Source of the DNA: Pseudomonadota bacterium
GTDB taxonomy: Bacteria > Pseudomonadota > Gammaproteobacteria > Competibacterales > Competibacteraceae
Reading direction: 5' to 3'
Assembly: GCA_018262135.1 (NCBI GenBank)
Contig: JAGTSD010000106.1
Location: 1-6,406, forward strand
DNA: 6,406 bases
Below the pieces are notes generated by a model. The model saw nothing but the letters and a program-made list of their open reading frames with translations. It searched no databases and was not told the origin of the DNA. Of this stretch, positions 1-6,406 are shown piece after piece. The position numbers were made by a program, and so were the translations under genes. The stretch's first letter is position 1; the number at the start of each line of letters is the position of its first letter.

Positions 1-197
1 TCCGCCGGCTGGTATTCCCGAATCACGCGGGCCACGCCCTCAAAAATCGTTTTCAGCCGTTCCGGCAGCGGCCGGGCGCTATCGGTCTGGATACAACCGC
101 TGGCGACGTAGCGGCTGCGTGGCCCGTCCATGTCGAGGATGCCGTAGCCGGTGATGCGCGAACCGGGATCGATGCCCAGCAACCGAACCGTCGCCAC
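1..197 (-). CDS. ruvC: Crossover junction endodeoxyribonuclease RuvC, N-terminal part (runs off left edge)
   Basis: RuvC is the Holliday-junction resolvase. It works as a dimer with the RuvAB branch migration motor and makes paired nicks to finish recombinational repair. The visible 65 residues begin VATVRLLGIDPGSRITGYGI and align well by eye with the E. coli N-terminus (LGIDPGSRVTGYG), followed by the conserved SGCI segment. Asp10 in GIDPGSR corresponds to the first catalytic acidic residue (Asp7 in E. coli). The other three catalytic acids lie beyond the window. The start is a GTG at 197, two nucleotides after the yebC stop (200-202). I see no strong Shine-Dalgarno sequence before it, so translation is probably coupled to yebC. 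yebC-ruvC adjacency is the usual proteobacterial arrangement. Identity is secure; the exact start is less so. Confidence 0.95.
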   Translation of the reverse strand, partial: MATVRLLGIDPGSRITGYGILDMDGPRSRYVASGCIQTDSARPLPERLKTIFEGVARVIREYQPA

Positions 198-199
198 GC

Positions 200-943
200 T
201 CAGAGTTTCGCCAGGATAGCGTCGGGGATGTCGGCGTTGGAGTAGACGTTCTGGGTGTCGTCCAGATCCTCCAGCAGGTCCAGCAGCTTGACCATTTTCT
301 GGGCGTCCTCGAAATTCAGGGTGACCGGGGACGCAGCGCGCTGGGTCACTTCGGCTTCCTCCGGCGTCAGCCCGGCGGCAGTCATCGCCGCCTTGACCGT
401 CTGGAATGCCTCCGGGTCGGTAAGCACCTCCACCGAACCGTCGTCGTTGCTCACCACGTCATCGGCACCGGCCTCGATGGCCACCTCCATGATGCGATCC
501 TCGTCGCTACCCGCCGGATAGCTCAAGACACCCCGTTCGGTGAACTGGAACGCCACCGAACCGCTGGCGCCGAGATTGCCGCCGCATTTGGTAAAAGCAT
601 GGCGGACTTCCGCCACCGTGCGGTTGCGGTTGTCGGTCATCGTGTCCACCATCACCGCCACCCCGCCAGGGCCGTAGCCCTCGTAGCGAATTTCCTCATA
701 TTCCACCCCGTCCAGCGTTCCGGCACCACGCTTGATGGCTCGGTCGATGGTGTCCCGGGGCATGTTGGCAATCAGCGCCTTGTCCATCGCCAGCCGCAGC
801 CGGGAATTGGCGCCGGGGTCGCCGCCGCCCATGCGGGCCGCCACCGTGATTTCCCGGATCAGCCGGGTGAACAGTTTGCCGCGTTTGGCGTCCTGGGCGT
901 TCTTCCGGTGTTGAATGTTCGCCCATTTGCTATGTCCAGCCAT
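200..943 (-). CDS. yebC: YebC/TACO1-family translation factor (formerly probable transcriptional regulator)
   Basis: A 247-residue protein of full family length (E. coli YebC is about 246). It opens with the family signature [23 protein letters not shown] and has the conserved blocks [12 protein letters not shown] (39-50), [14 protein letters not shown] (87-100), [15 protein letters not shown] (103-117) and [14 protein letters not shown] (119-132). The acidic C-terminal part ends in [20 protein letters not shown]. The family was long annotated as a DNA-binding regulator. More recent work on TACO1 and bacterial YebC-type proteins points to a ribosome-associated role that relieves stalling at proline-rich stretches; which role this copy has is inference. 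The ATG at 943 follows a GAGG at 6 nt. The gene sits 42 nt after the hydrolase and 2 nt before ruvC on the same strand, so an operon is likely. Confidence 0.97.
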   Translation of the reverse strand: MAGHSKWANIQHRKNAQDAKRGKLFTRLIREITVAARMGGGDPGANSRLRLAMDKALIANMPRDTIDRAIKRGAGTLDGVEYEEIRYEGYGPGGVAVMVDTMTDNRNRTVAEVRHAFTKCGGNLGASGSVAFQFTERGVLSYPAGSDEDRIMEVAIEAGADDVVSNDDGSVEVLTDPEAFQTVKAAMTAAGLTPEEAEVTQRAASPVTLNFEDAQKMVKLLDLLEDLDDTQNVYSNADIPDAILAKL

Positions 944-949
944 GCGAAG

Positions 950-953
950 CCTC
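950..953 (-). promoter_or_regulatory. Ribosome binding site of yebC
   Basis: On the minus strand GAGG lies 6 nt before the ATG at 943. The start is also fixed by the universal MAGHSKW N-terminus of the family. The 42-nt gap to the upstream hydrolase contains no hairpin followed by a T-run, which fits cotranscription. Confidence 0.6.
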
Positions 954-985
954 GTGCCGAATACCGTGCGGGGAGATGAATAGGT

Positions 986-1642
986 TTACTTTACCATCTT
1001 GCCATCCCGGGGCGGATGGCGAAACCGGCCGGTGGCAAAGAACGTGCAAGCCTGAGAGACCGCCGTCGGATCCACCAGCATCTGCATGTGCGAAACCGGC
1101 AGGCAGATATGATCGGTCATGCCCGGCAACTGAGTCTCGACCACAGCGATCATGCCGTCCGCCGGAGCCGGCATCCCGGGGAACAACAGTCCCAACCCCA
1201 GATTCAGGGTGCCGGCGATGGAGCCAAGCTGGTGAGAATTACCCCAGGCCGGGGCATCGCCCAGCAGCCCCTCCTCCAGACCCCGGCCGACGAAGCAGCC
1301 CAGTCCACTGTAGTGCATGATTCGGGCGGCATAGCTACCCTGGTGTGGTGTACCCAGGGTCACCACCCGGCCCGGCCGCTGCCTGGGGAAGTGGTGAAAC
1401 AGATGGCGCACCACCAGCCCGCCCATGCTGTGCGCCAGAAAATGCACGACCGGCGTATCCACATGTTCCAGCAACACGTGCAGATCCTCGGCGTTTTCCG
1501 CCGGGGTGCGGCTGATGGAGGGATAAGAGTAATTCACCGTGTGGAAGCCGACTTCCTCCAACCAGTATTCAAGCAACTGCATCCACAGTCCATGCACGTA
1601 CAAACCATGCACCAGCACCACTGTTTCCCGCTGGGCCACCAT
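986..1642 (-). CDS. Small alpha/beta-fold hydrolase (lipase/esterase-like, PGAP1-type), probably cytosolic
   Basis: A 218-residue alpha/beta hydrolase. Visible elements in order are: the first core strand and oxyanion region VVLVHGLYVHG (8-18), the nucleophile elbow AHSMGGL (70-76) with Ser72 in G/A-x-S-x-G context, a TLGTPHQGS strand (95-103) typical of lipase-like members, a probable catalytic acid Asp162 in ADGMIAVVET, and the likely catalytic histidine His185 in LPVSHMQML. The triad would be Ser72-Asp162-His185. No signal peptide or membrane helix is evident, so it probably acts in the cytosol on an ester or lipid-like substrate I cannot identify. The ATG at 1642 has a good GAGGAGA at 8 nt. 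It is first in a likely transcript with yebC and ruvC and is divergent from nadA. In enteric bacteria this position upstream of yebC is held by other genes (aspS, nudB). The fold is confident; the substrate is unknown. Confidence 0.9.
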   Translation of the reverse strand: MVAQRETVVLVHGLYVHGLWMQLLEYWLEEVGFHTVNYSYPSISRTPAENAEDLHVLLEHVDTPVVHFLAHSMGGLVVRHLFHHFPRQRPGRVVTLGTPHQGSYAARIMHYSGLGCFVGRGLEEGLLGDAPAWGNSHQLGSIAGTLNLGLGLLFPGMPAPADGMIAVVETQLPGMTDHICLPVSHMQMLVDPTAVSQACTFFATGRFRHPPRDGKMVK

Positions 1643-1650
1643 TGCCTTGT

Positions 1651-1657
1651 TCTCCTC
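1651..1657 (-). promoter_or_regulatory. Ribosome binding site of the alpha/beta hydrolase
   Basis: The minus strand reads GAGGAGA 8 nt before the ATG at 1642, a strong Shine-Dalgarno match. It selects this ATG over the GTG that is the very next codon. A TAAAAT resembling a -10 box lies further upstream (1679-1684, minus strand), but I found no convincing -35 at the right distance. Confidence 0.65.
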
Positions 1658-1735
1658 GGATTTGGATTGCGACGCTGGATTTTAGCGAAATTCGCCATGG
1701 TTCGGGTGGGTTCTTGCGAAAGTCGCATCGTTGGC

Positions 1736-1764
1736 TTGTAATAGTTTCAAAATGAAACTAAGAT
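1736..1764 (+). promoter_or_regulatory. Candidate sigma-70 promoter of nadA
   Basis: TTGTAA (1736-1741) and TAAGAT (1759-1764) each match the sigma-70 -35 and -10 consensus at four of six positions. They are separated by exactly 17 nt, in the only AT-rich stretch of the divergent intergenic region. Transcription would start near 1771, leaving a leader of about 50 nt before the nadA ATG. The palindrome at 1742-1760 fills the whole spacer, as expected for a repressor-controlled promoter. This is inferred from sequence only. Confidence 0.5.
1742..1760. promoter_or_regulatory. Perfect 8-bp-arm palindrome, probable operator between hydrolase and nadA
   Basis: TAGTTTCA-AAA-TGAAACTA is a perfect inverted repeat with 8-bp arms and a 3-nt centre. 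It covers the spacer of the candidate nadA promoter and the first two bases of its -10 box, so a dimeric protein bound here would block RNA polymerase. The regulator is unknown. The half-site does not match the NadR box as I remember it (TGTTTA-N6-TAAACA), and I cannot match it to NrtR or NadQ sites either. The site is also in position to affect the divergent hydrolase-yebC-ruvC transcript. Confidence 0.5.
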
Positions 1765-1776
1765 AAAATTTCAAAA
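1745..1776. repeat. Short direct repeat TTTCAAAA, 24 bp apart
   Basis: TTTCAAAA occurs at 1745-1752, inside the perfect palindrome, and again at 1769-1776. The second copy is flanked by bases that partly repeat the palindrome (ATTTCAAAACAAAAT against GTTTCAAAATGAAAC). It may be a degenerate second operator about two helical turns downstream, overlapping the predicted start of transcription. Low base complexity in this AT-rich patch makes chance a real alternative. Confidence 0.35.
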
Positions 1777-1820
1777 CAAAATCTTCAATCAGGCAACCGC
1801 CACGGTCGTCGGAGAACTTC

Positions 1821-2903
1821 ATGAGCGCAGTCATCGCCGAGAACATCATCCAGGATCGCCGCCTGACACCGGCGCAGGTGCCGCCCACCGTGGTCGAGTC
1901 GCTGGACGCTACCGAGCGGGCGGCGCTGACCGCGCGCATCCAGCGACTGCTGGTCGAGCGGGATGCCACGCTGGTCGCGCATTACTACACCTCGCCCGAG
2001 TTGCAGGAACTGGCTGAGGCCACCGGCGGCTACGTCTCGGACTCGCTCGACATGGCCCGCTTCGGGACGGAGTGCAAATCCAGCACCCTGGTGGTGGCCG
2101 GGGTGCGCTTCATGGGCGAGACCGCCAAGATTCTCAACCCGGAAAAGCGGGTACTGATGCCGGATTTACGCGCCGAATGTTCGCTGGACCTGGGGTGTCC
2201 AGTGGATGAGTTCACCGCGTTCTGCGACCAGCATCCCGACCGGACGGTGGTGGTCTACGCCAATACCAGCGCGGCAGTCAAGGCCCGTTCCGACTGGGTG
2301 GTGACCTCGGGCATCGCTCTGGACCTGGTGCGACATCTGGCGGAGCGCGGCGAGAAGCTGATCTGGGCGCCGGACCGGCATCTGGGCGCGTATGTCCAGC
2401 GGGAAACCGGGGTGGACATGCTGCTGTGGAGCGCTGCCTGCGTGGTACACGAAGCGTTCAAGGCCGACGGATTGCGCAAGCTGCGCGCCGAGCATCCCGA
2501 CGCCAAGGTGCTGGTGCATCCGGAATCGCCGCTGGACGTGATCGCCCAGGCCGACGTGGTCGGTTCCACCACGGCGCTGGTCGAAGCGGTGCGCAAGCTG
2601 CCAGCGAAAAAGTTTATCGTTGCCACCGACAATGGCCTGTTCCACAAGATGAAGCAGGCTGCGCCGGACAAGATCCTGCTGGAAGCACCCATCGCCGGCA
2701 AGGGCGCGACCTGCGTCAGTTGCGCCCATTGCCCGTGGATGGCGATGAACGGCCTGCGCAACCTGGCCCAAGTGCTGGAAACCGGCGGCAATGAAATCAC
2801 GATTGATGAAGCGGTGCGCGAGCGGGCGGTGCTGCCGATCCGCCGCCTGCTGGAATTCGCCAGGCAGCGCAAGCGGGTGGTGCTGGGCAATAACGATGCG
2901 TGA
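1821..2903 (+). CDS. nadA: Quinolinate synthase NadA (iron-sulfur enzyme of NAD synthesis)
   Basis: NadA condenses iminoaspartate (from NadB) with dihydroxyacetone phosphate to give quinolinate, the precursor of NAD, using an oxygen-sensitive [4Fe-4S] cluster in the cytosol. The 360-residue product matches E. coli NadA over nearly its whole length. Examples are [14 protein letters not shown] (53-66), [19 protein letters not shown] (113-131), [21 protein letters not shown] (143-163), HPESPLDVI (233-241) and [18 protein letters not shown] (295-312). The cluster ligands correspond to Cys120, Cys207 and Cys304 (E. coli 113, 200, 297). The C-x2-C-x2-C motif is at 298, 301 and 304. The ATG at 1821 follows GGAGA (1811-1815) at 5 nt. 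nadB and nadC are not adjacent. The gene faces ftsK, with 57 nt between stop codons. The candidate promoter and operator upstream suggest repression, possibly by NAD status. Confidence 0.98.
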   Translation: MSAVIAENIIQDRRLTPAQVPPTVVESLDATERAALTARIQRLLVERDATLVAHYYTSPELQELAEATGGYVSDSLDMARFGTECKSSTLVVAGVRFMGETAKILNPEKRVLMPDLRAECSLDLGCPVDEFTAFCDQHPDRTVVVYANTSAAVKARSDWVVTSGIALDLVRHLAERGEKLIWAPDRHLGAYVQRETGVDMLLWSAACVVHEAFKADGLRKLRAEHPDAKVLVHPESPLDVIAQADVVGSTTALVEAVRKLPAKKFIVATDNGLFHKMKQAAPDKILLEAPIAGKGATCVSCAHCPWMAMNGLRNLAQVLETGGNEITIDEAVRERAVLPIRRLLEFARQRKRVVLGNNDA

Positions 2904-2960
2904 GTATCCACGGAAAACACAGACGCTTGATAACATCCCACTGAGGCTACACGATCTGGA

Positions 2961-5723
2961 TCAAGGCGGCGGCGGCGCCAGCACCTCGCGGCTGCCATTG
3001 GTTTGCACCGGACCCACCACGCCCGCCGTCTCCATCTCCTCCACCAGCCGCGCCGCCCGGTTGTAGCCGATGCGCAGCCGGCGCTGTACCCCGGATACCG
3101 AGGCCCGCCGCGATTCGGTAACGATGCGAACTGCCTCGTCGTACAGCGGATCGCTCTCGCCGCCACGCCCGTTGCCACCGTCGGCGTCCTCCATGCCGTC
3201 GGTTTCCTCGCGCGGTTCGGCCAGCACATCGTCAATGTAATCCGGGACGCCGGTTTGTCGCAGATAGTCCACCACGCGCGGGACCTCGTGATCGTCCACG
3301 AATGCGCCATGCACCCGCTGGGGCAGCCCGCTGCCTGGTGGCAGATACAGCATGTCGCCATGACCCAGCAGTTGCTCCGCGCCCATCTGATCGAGAATGG
3401 TGCGGGAATCCACCCGTGACGACACCTGAAACGCGATCCGGGTCGGAATATTGGCCTTGATCAGCCCGGTAATCACGTCCACCGACGGCCGCTGGGTCGC
3501 CAGGATCAGGTGGATGCCGGAGGCGCGCGCCTTCTGCGCCAGCCGCGCGATCAGTTCCTCCACCTTCTTGCCGACGATCATCATCATGTCGGCCAGTTCG
3601 TCGATCACCACCACGATGAACGGCAGCGGCTCCAGCACCGGGATTGCGCCCGCGACGCCGCCCTCCCCCAGCTTCCAGAACGGATCGGTGATGCTCTCGC
3701 CCGCCGCTTGCGCGTCGGCGAGCTTGCGGTTGAAGCCGGCGATGTTGCGCACCTTCAACGCCGCCATCAGCCGGTAACGGCGATCCATCTCGACCACGCA
3801 CCAGCGCAGGGCATTGGCTGCCTCCTTCATGTCGGTGACCACCGGGGTCAGCAGATGCGGGATGTCCTCATACATGGACAGTTCCAGCATCTTCGGGTCC
3901 ACCAGGATCAGCCGGACCTCCCGGGGCGAAGCCTTGTACAGCAGGCTGAGCAGCATGGCGTTGATGGCCACCGACTTGCCCGAACCCGTGGTGCCAGCCA
4001 CCAGCAGGTGTGGCATCCTCGCCAGGTTGGCGACCACCGGATTGCCGCTGATGTCCTTGCCCAGGGTCAAGGTCAGCGGCGAGGTGGACTGGGTGTAGAC
4101 CGGCGACTCCAGCACCTCGCGCAGGTAGACGATCTCCCGCTGCTGGTTGGGAATCTCCAGTCCGATCACCGATTTGCCGGGTATGATTTCCACCACCCGC
4201 ACGCTGATCACCGACAGGCCGCGCGCCAGATCCTTGGCCAGGTTGCTGATCTGGCTGACCTTCACTCCCGGCGCCGGCTCGATTTCGAAACGGGTGATCA
4301 CCGGCCCCGGCTCCACCGCCACCACCTTGACCGCGATGCCGAAATGCCGGAGCAGGATTTCCACCCGCCGCGACATATGATCCAGCGTTTCCGGGGAATA
4401 GCCGGCGGTGCTGGTGATCGGTGGATCGAGCAAATCCAGCGGCGGCAGCGGATACGGCGCGAATGGCGCCGGCGATGCCAGCCGGCGCACCATGACCGCT
4501 GCCTGGGTCGGGTCAGCAACGGGCGTCGTTATGGGAGCTGGCGGTGGCGCCGCTGGCGCCATGCATGGGACCACGGTCAACTCGGATGGAACCTCAAACC
4601 AGGACGGATCATCGGTATCCGGATTGTTTCCGTTGGGGTCGAGAGGCGGCGTCGCCAGCGGTCGTGGCGTCGGTTGCAGGGGCGCGGCATGCCCCTCCAC
4701 GGTTGCGGTGGGCGCAGTCACGGGCACCAGCGTCAGCAGATCCGGCGCGGGCCGCGAGGCAGGTGGTACGGGTGGTGCGGGGGGCGCGGATGGAGCTACG
4801 GGCGCGGCGGGCGCCGTGACCACCGTCCGGCGGGATCGCCATCCGGCCAGGAATTTCTCGACAGCTTGCCCAAATCCCTGCGCCAACACCGAAAAGAACC
4901 GGGCCACGGGCTTTGACTCGGCCGTTGGCATCCCGCCCGGGGCTTCGGATGCCGGTGTGGGCTCAACCGAAGCTTTGCGGCGCCCGCCGTTGCCAGCCGT
5001 CGGTTCCGAGCGCATCCAGCGAAACGGCGCCAGCACCAGACCGCCGATTCCATCCGCCATCTTCAGCGCCGCCCAACCTATCCAGTCCAGCACTGTCAGC
5101 CAGGACAATCCTGTGGTCAGGATCAAACCCGCCAGCAACAGCAACAGCATGAACAAATTACCGCCTAACCCATCGAAAGCCTGGATCAGAAACTGGCTGA
5201 CATTTACCCCCACCAGACCACCAGCCGAACCCGCGCCGGGCACGGTTCCGGGCACGGCGCTCAGATGCGGGGCCACCAGACCGCAGGCCATCGCCAGCGT
5301 CACCAGAAACCCCAGGACCCGGAACAGCACGATTTCGCCGTCCAGTTCCAGCAGGGCGCCGCGTTTGAACAACCGCCAGCCCGCAAACGCCACGCCCAGG
5401 GGCACCAGATAGGCCGCATAACCGAAGAAGTACAGGGCGATATCGGCGAACCAGGCCCCGACTACACCACCGAGATTATGAAACCGGGTCACCGTCGCGG
5501 TATGAGTCCAGGCGGGATCCTCAGGATGGAAGGTTGCCAGTGCGCCGATCATCCCCAGCGCGACCGCCGCCAGCGACCAGAAACCCAGTTCCCGTAAAAG
5601 TCGCTGGATAAAACGGAGGATACCCGCCCGAATCGCGGGTTTTTTTTCGGGCTTGATTCGATGTGCCTGCGCCAAAATGCAATCCTGTCGTGAAAGTGAA
5701 GAGTGGATGGAGTGAAGCGCCAT
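2961..5723 (-). CDS. ftsK: DNA translocase FtsK
   Basis: FtsK is the septum-anchored DNA pump that clears chromosome ends at division, aligns dif sites and activates XerCD. With the start at 5723 it has 920 residues. The N-terminal part holds about four membrane helices (near 46-65, 89-116, 132-151, 187-212). A proline/alanine-rich linker spans about 304-435. The RecA-like motor follows, with Walker A GTTGSGKS (577-584, Lys583), Walker [11 protein letters not shown] (704-713, Asp708), and the conserved block [20 protein letters not shown]. The C-terminal gamma winged helix (about 858-915) contains [16 protein letters not shown], the KOPS-reading and XerD-contacting region, and ends REVLAPPPP. 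The linker is shorter than in E. coli (total about 1329). An in-frame ATG exists 15 codons upstream (5768) without a Shine-Dalgarno; the ATG at 5723 has GAGG at 7 nt. A TTG about 16 codons inside is a further possibility. The lolA gene usually next to ftsK is absent. Confidence 0.96.
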   Translation of the reverse strand: MALHSIHSSLSRQDCILAQAHRIKPEKKPAIRAGILRFIQRLLRELGFWSLAAVALGMIGALATFHPEDPAWTHTATVTRFHNLGGVVGAWFADIALYFFGYAAYLVPLGVAFAGWRLFKRGALLELDGEIVLFRVLGFLVTLAMACGLVAPHLSAVPGTVPGAGSAGGLVGVNVSQFLIQAFDGLGGNLFMLLLLLAGLILTTGLSWLTVLDWIGWAALKMADGIGGLVLAPFRWMRSEPTAGNGGRRKASVEPTPASEAPGGMPTAESKPVARFFSVLAQGFGQAVEKFLAGWRSRRTVVTAPAAPVAPSAPPAPPVPPASRPAPDLLTLVPVTAPTATVEGHAAPLQPTPRPLATPPLDPNGNNPDTDDPSWFEVPSELTVVPCMAPAAPPPAPITTPVADPTQAAVMVRRLASPAPFAPYPLPPLDLLDPPITSTAGYSPETLDHMSRRVEILLRHFGIAVKVVAVEPGPVITRFEIEPAPGVKVSQISNLAKDLARGLSVISVRVVEIIPGKSVIGLEIPNQQREIVYLREVLESPVYTQSTSPLTLTLGKDISGNPVVANLARMPHLLVAGTTGSGKSVAINAMLLSLLYKASPREVRLILVDPKMLELSMYEDIPHLLTPVVTDMKEAANALRWCVVEMDRRYRLMAALKVRNIAGFNRKLADAQAAGESITDPFWKLGEGGVAGAIPVLEPLPFIVVVIDELADMMMIVGKKVEELIARLAQKARASGIHLILATQRPSVDVITGLIKANIPTRIAFQVSSRVDSRTILDQMGAEQLLGHGDMLYLPPGSGLPQRVHGAFVDDHEVPRVVDYLRQTGVPDYIDDVLAEPREETDGMEDADGGNGRGGESDPLYDEAVRIVTESRRASVSGVQRRLRIGYNRAARLVEEMETAGVVGPVQTNGSREVLAPPPP
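5622..5647 (+). terminator. Terminator-like hairpin plus T8 on the antisense strand of ftsK
   Basis: On the plus strand ACCCGC and GCGGGT form a 6-bp stem around a 7-nt loop, followed directly by an uninterrupted run of eight T (5640-5647, the first also in the stem). This has the shape of an intrinsic terminator, but it lies inside ftsK on the strand opposite to the gene, near its 5' end. Only antisense transcription, such as read-through from nadA, would use it. It may simply reflect the Glu-Lys-Lys-Pro and Ile-Arg-Ala-Gly codons. Confidence 0.35.
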
Positions 5724-5730
5724 GCGACGC

Positions 5731-5734
5731 CCTC
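5731..5734 (-). promoter_or_regulatory. Ribosome binding site supporting the ftsK start at 5723
   Basis: GAGG on the minus strand lies 7 nt before the ATG at 5723, while the upstream in-frame ATG at 5768 is preceded by a pyrimidine-rich stretch with no Shine-Dalgarno match. This decides for the shorter, 920-residue product. Confidence 0.5.
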
Positions 5735-5782
5735 GGACGCAAGGGATACGTCCACCCTGGCGAGGCATCGAAAAGTTTCAGC

Positions 5783-5799
5783 ATGGGGCATTGTCCCAT
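5783..5799. repeat. Imperfect inverted repeat between ftsK and the DUF482 gene
   Basis: ATGGGGCATTGTCCCAT has 5-bp perfect outer arms (ATGGG/CCCAT), then a G-T pair and a C-G pair around a 3-nt centre. It overlaps the weak -10-like element of the candidate ftsK promoter. It could be an operator or a leader hairpin; a chance occurrence is also possible. It is not a LexA box, which is notable only because ftsK is SOS-linked in E. coli. Confidence 0.3.
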
Positions 5800-5818
5800 T
5801 CCAGGGCGATGAGGTGAA
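5790..5818 (-). promoter_or_regulatory. Weak candidate sigma-70 promoter of ftsK
   Basis: On the minus strand TTCACC (5818-5813) and GACAAT (5795-5790) match the -35 and -10 consensus at four of six positions each, with 17 nt between. Transcription would start near 5783, about 60 nt before the ftsK start at 5723. The surrounding sequence is GC-rich and no better pair was seen. The assignment is tentative. Confidence 0.25.
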
Positions 5819-5921
5819 GGGCGCGGGCGAACCGATGCACCGTTTTGGGTTCCAAGCAACGCAGCGGGCGCTTCGCGTTCGCGCGCCGATTCCGCCGTTC
5901 GACCCCTGCCGATTCCACATC

Positions 5922-6406
5922 ATGCGCATCCAACGTCTCGACGCCCTGAGCGACCTTCCCGCCGCCGAGTGGAATGCCCTGGTTCCCGACCAGAACCCGT
6001 TTCTCAGCCACGAATTCCTGAGCGCCCTGGAACGCCACCAGTGCGTCGGCGAACCCACGGGCTGGCTGCCGTGGCATGCGGTCTGCCGGGACGACCAGGG
6101 TCGCTTGCTGGGCGCGGCGCCGCTGTATCTGAAATTCAACTCCTACGGCGAATTCGTGTTCGACTGGGGTTGGGCCGAAGCCTACCGGCGCAACGGCCTG
6201 CCCTACTACCCCAAACTGGTCGGCGCGATTCCCTATACCCCGACCACCAGTCCCCGGCTGTTGCTGGCGCCCGACCAGCCCGCGCCCGAGGACACCGCGA
6301 GGGCCCTCGTCGCGCACGTGCTGGAGGAAGCCCACCGCCGGCGCTGGTCCTCGATCCACTGGCTGTTTCCGCCGCTGGCCGAGCTGGACCGGTTGCAAGC
6401 CCAGGG
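5922..6406 (+). CDS. FemAB-like / DUF482 (PF04339) GNAT-superfamily protein, N-terminal part (runs off right edge)
   Basis: The open frame encodes 161 residues before the window ends. It matches the DUF482 family as I know it: the N-terminal AEWNALVPDQNPFLSHEFLSAL (15-36), then TGWLPWHAV (46-54), DDQGRLLGAAPLYLK (57-71), SYGEFVFDWGWAEAY (74-88), and YYPKLVGAIPYTPTTSPRLL (95-114). Members resemble FemAB aminoacyltransferases and GNAT N-acetyltransferases in fold. Their substrate is not established and an amino-acyl or acyl transfer role is inference. The ATG at 5922 gives the usual family N-terminus but has no clear Shine-Dalgarno. An in-frame ATG at 5835 would add 29 residues with an arginine- and proline-rich sequence that does not look like the family. 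The gene is divergent from ftsK. About 200 or more C-terminal residues should lie beyond the window. Confidence 0.88.
   Translation, partial: MRIQRLDALSDLPAAEWNALVPDQNPFLSHEFLSALERHQCVGEPTGWLPWHAVCRDDQGRLLGAAPLYLKFNSYGEFVFDWGWAEAYRRNGLPYYPKLVGAIPYTPTTSPRLLLAPDQPAPEDTARALVAHVLEEAHRRRWSSIHWLFPPLAELDRLQAQ

Noticed and set aside
1679..1684. TAAAAT as -10 box for the hydrolase on the minus strand
   Set aside because: It matches five of six consensus bases but no acceptable -35 lies 16-18 nt upstream and there is no extended -10 TG. Noted only under the hydrolase ribosome binding site.
1016..1741. 241-codon plus-strand open frame opposite the hydrolase
   Set aside because: Antisense to a gene with a clear alpha/beta hydrolase motif set; composition is His/Gln/Arg-rich and without any domain.
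2904..2960. Possible terminator between the convergent nadA and ftsK stops
   Set aside because: I found no stem followed by a T-run on either strand in these 57 nt, so none is annotated.
2166..3361. Long minus-strand open frames of 256 and 368 codons across nadA and the end of ftsK
   Set aside because: Both are shadows of nadA, whose plus-strand product is unmistakable. Neither product has a recognisable motif.
3661..3668. KOPS-like octamer (GGGNAGGG on the minus strand) inside ftsK
   Set aside because: A single match to a seven-fixed-base motif in GC-rich coding DNA is not informative. Genome-wide strand skew toward dif would be needed to call it functional.
3510..4916. 468-codon open frame on the plus strand opposite ftsK
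   Set aside because: It lies wholly antisense to the well-conserved FtsK motor and linker. Its product is rich in His, Arg, Gln and Asp with no recognisable domain, as expected from GC-rich codon usage on the other strand.
4408..5412. 334-codon plus-strand open frame opposite the ftsK linker and membrane part
   Set aside because: Low-complexity Gly/Ser/Ala/Arg product, antisense to ftsK, with no family resemblance.
5778..6398. 206-codon minus-strand open frame opposite the DUF482 gene
   Set aside because: The plus-strand frame has clear DUF482 family motifs; the minus-strand product has none and is the codon shadow.

Overview
The window looks like ordinary chromosomal core sequence from a GC-rich gammaproteobacterium. 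RuvC, YebC, NadA and FtsK all match their Escherichia coli counterparts closely by eye. The gene order differs from the enteric one (aspS-nudB-yebC-ruvC; lrp-ftsK-lolA), which suggests a deep-branching environmental lineage. I cannot name the genus with confidence.

Layout, left to right. A leftward group reads alpha/beta hydrolase (986-1642), yebC (200-943), ruvC (start at 197, running off the left edge). The gaps are 42 nt and 2 nt and I see no terminator between the genes, so they are probably one transcript. A 178-nt divergent intergenic region (1643-1820) separates this group from nadA, which reads rightward (1821-2903). It contains an AT-rich patch with a perfect 8-bp-arm palindrome, lying in the spacer of the best candidate nadA promoter. 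nadA converges on ftsK, which reads leftward (2961 to about 5723), with 57 nt between stop codons. A second divergent region (5724-5921) leads to a rightward gene of the FemAB-like DUF482 (PF04339) family, cut by the right edge.

The genes serve basic functions: Holliday-junction resolution (RuvC), YebC/TACO1-type translation support, the iron-sulfur quinolinate synthase step of NAD synthesis (NadA), and chromosome translocation at the division septum (FtsK). The hydrolase and the DUF482 protein have recognisable folds but unknown substrates. I see no mobile elements, CRISPR, tRNA or rRNA, and no sign of a novel multi-gene system. The points most worth a second look are regulatory: the nadA palindrome with a degenerate second copy, and a terminator-like hairpin on the antisense strand at the 5' end of ftsK.
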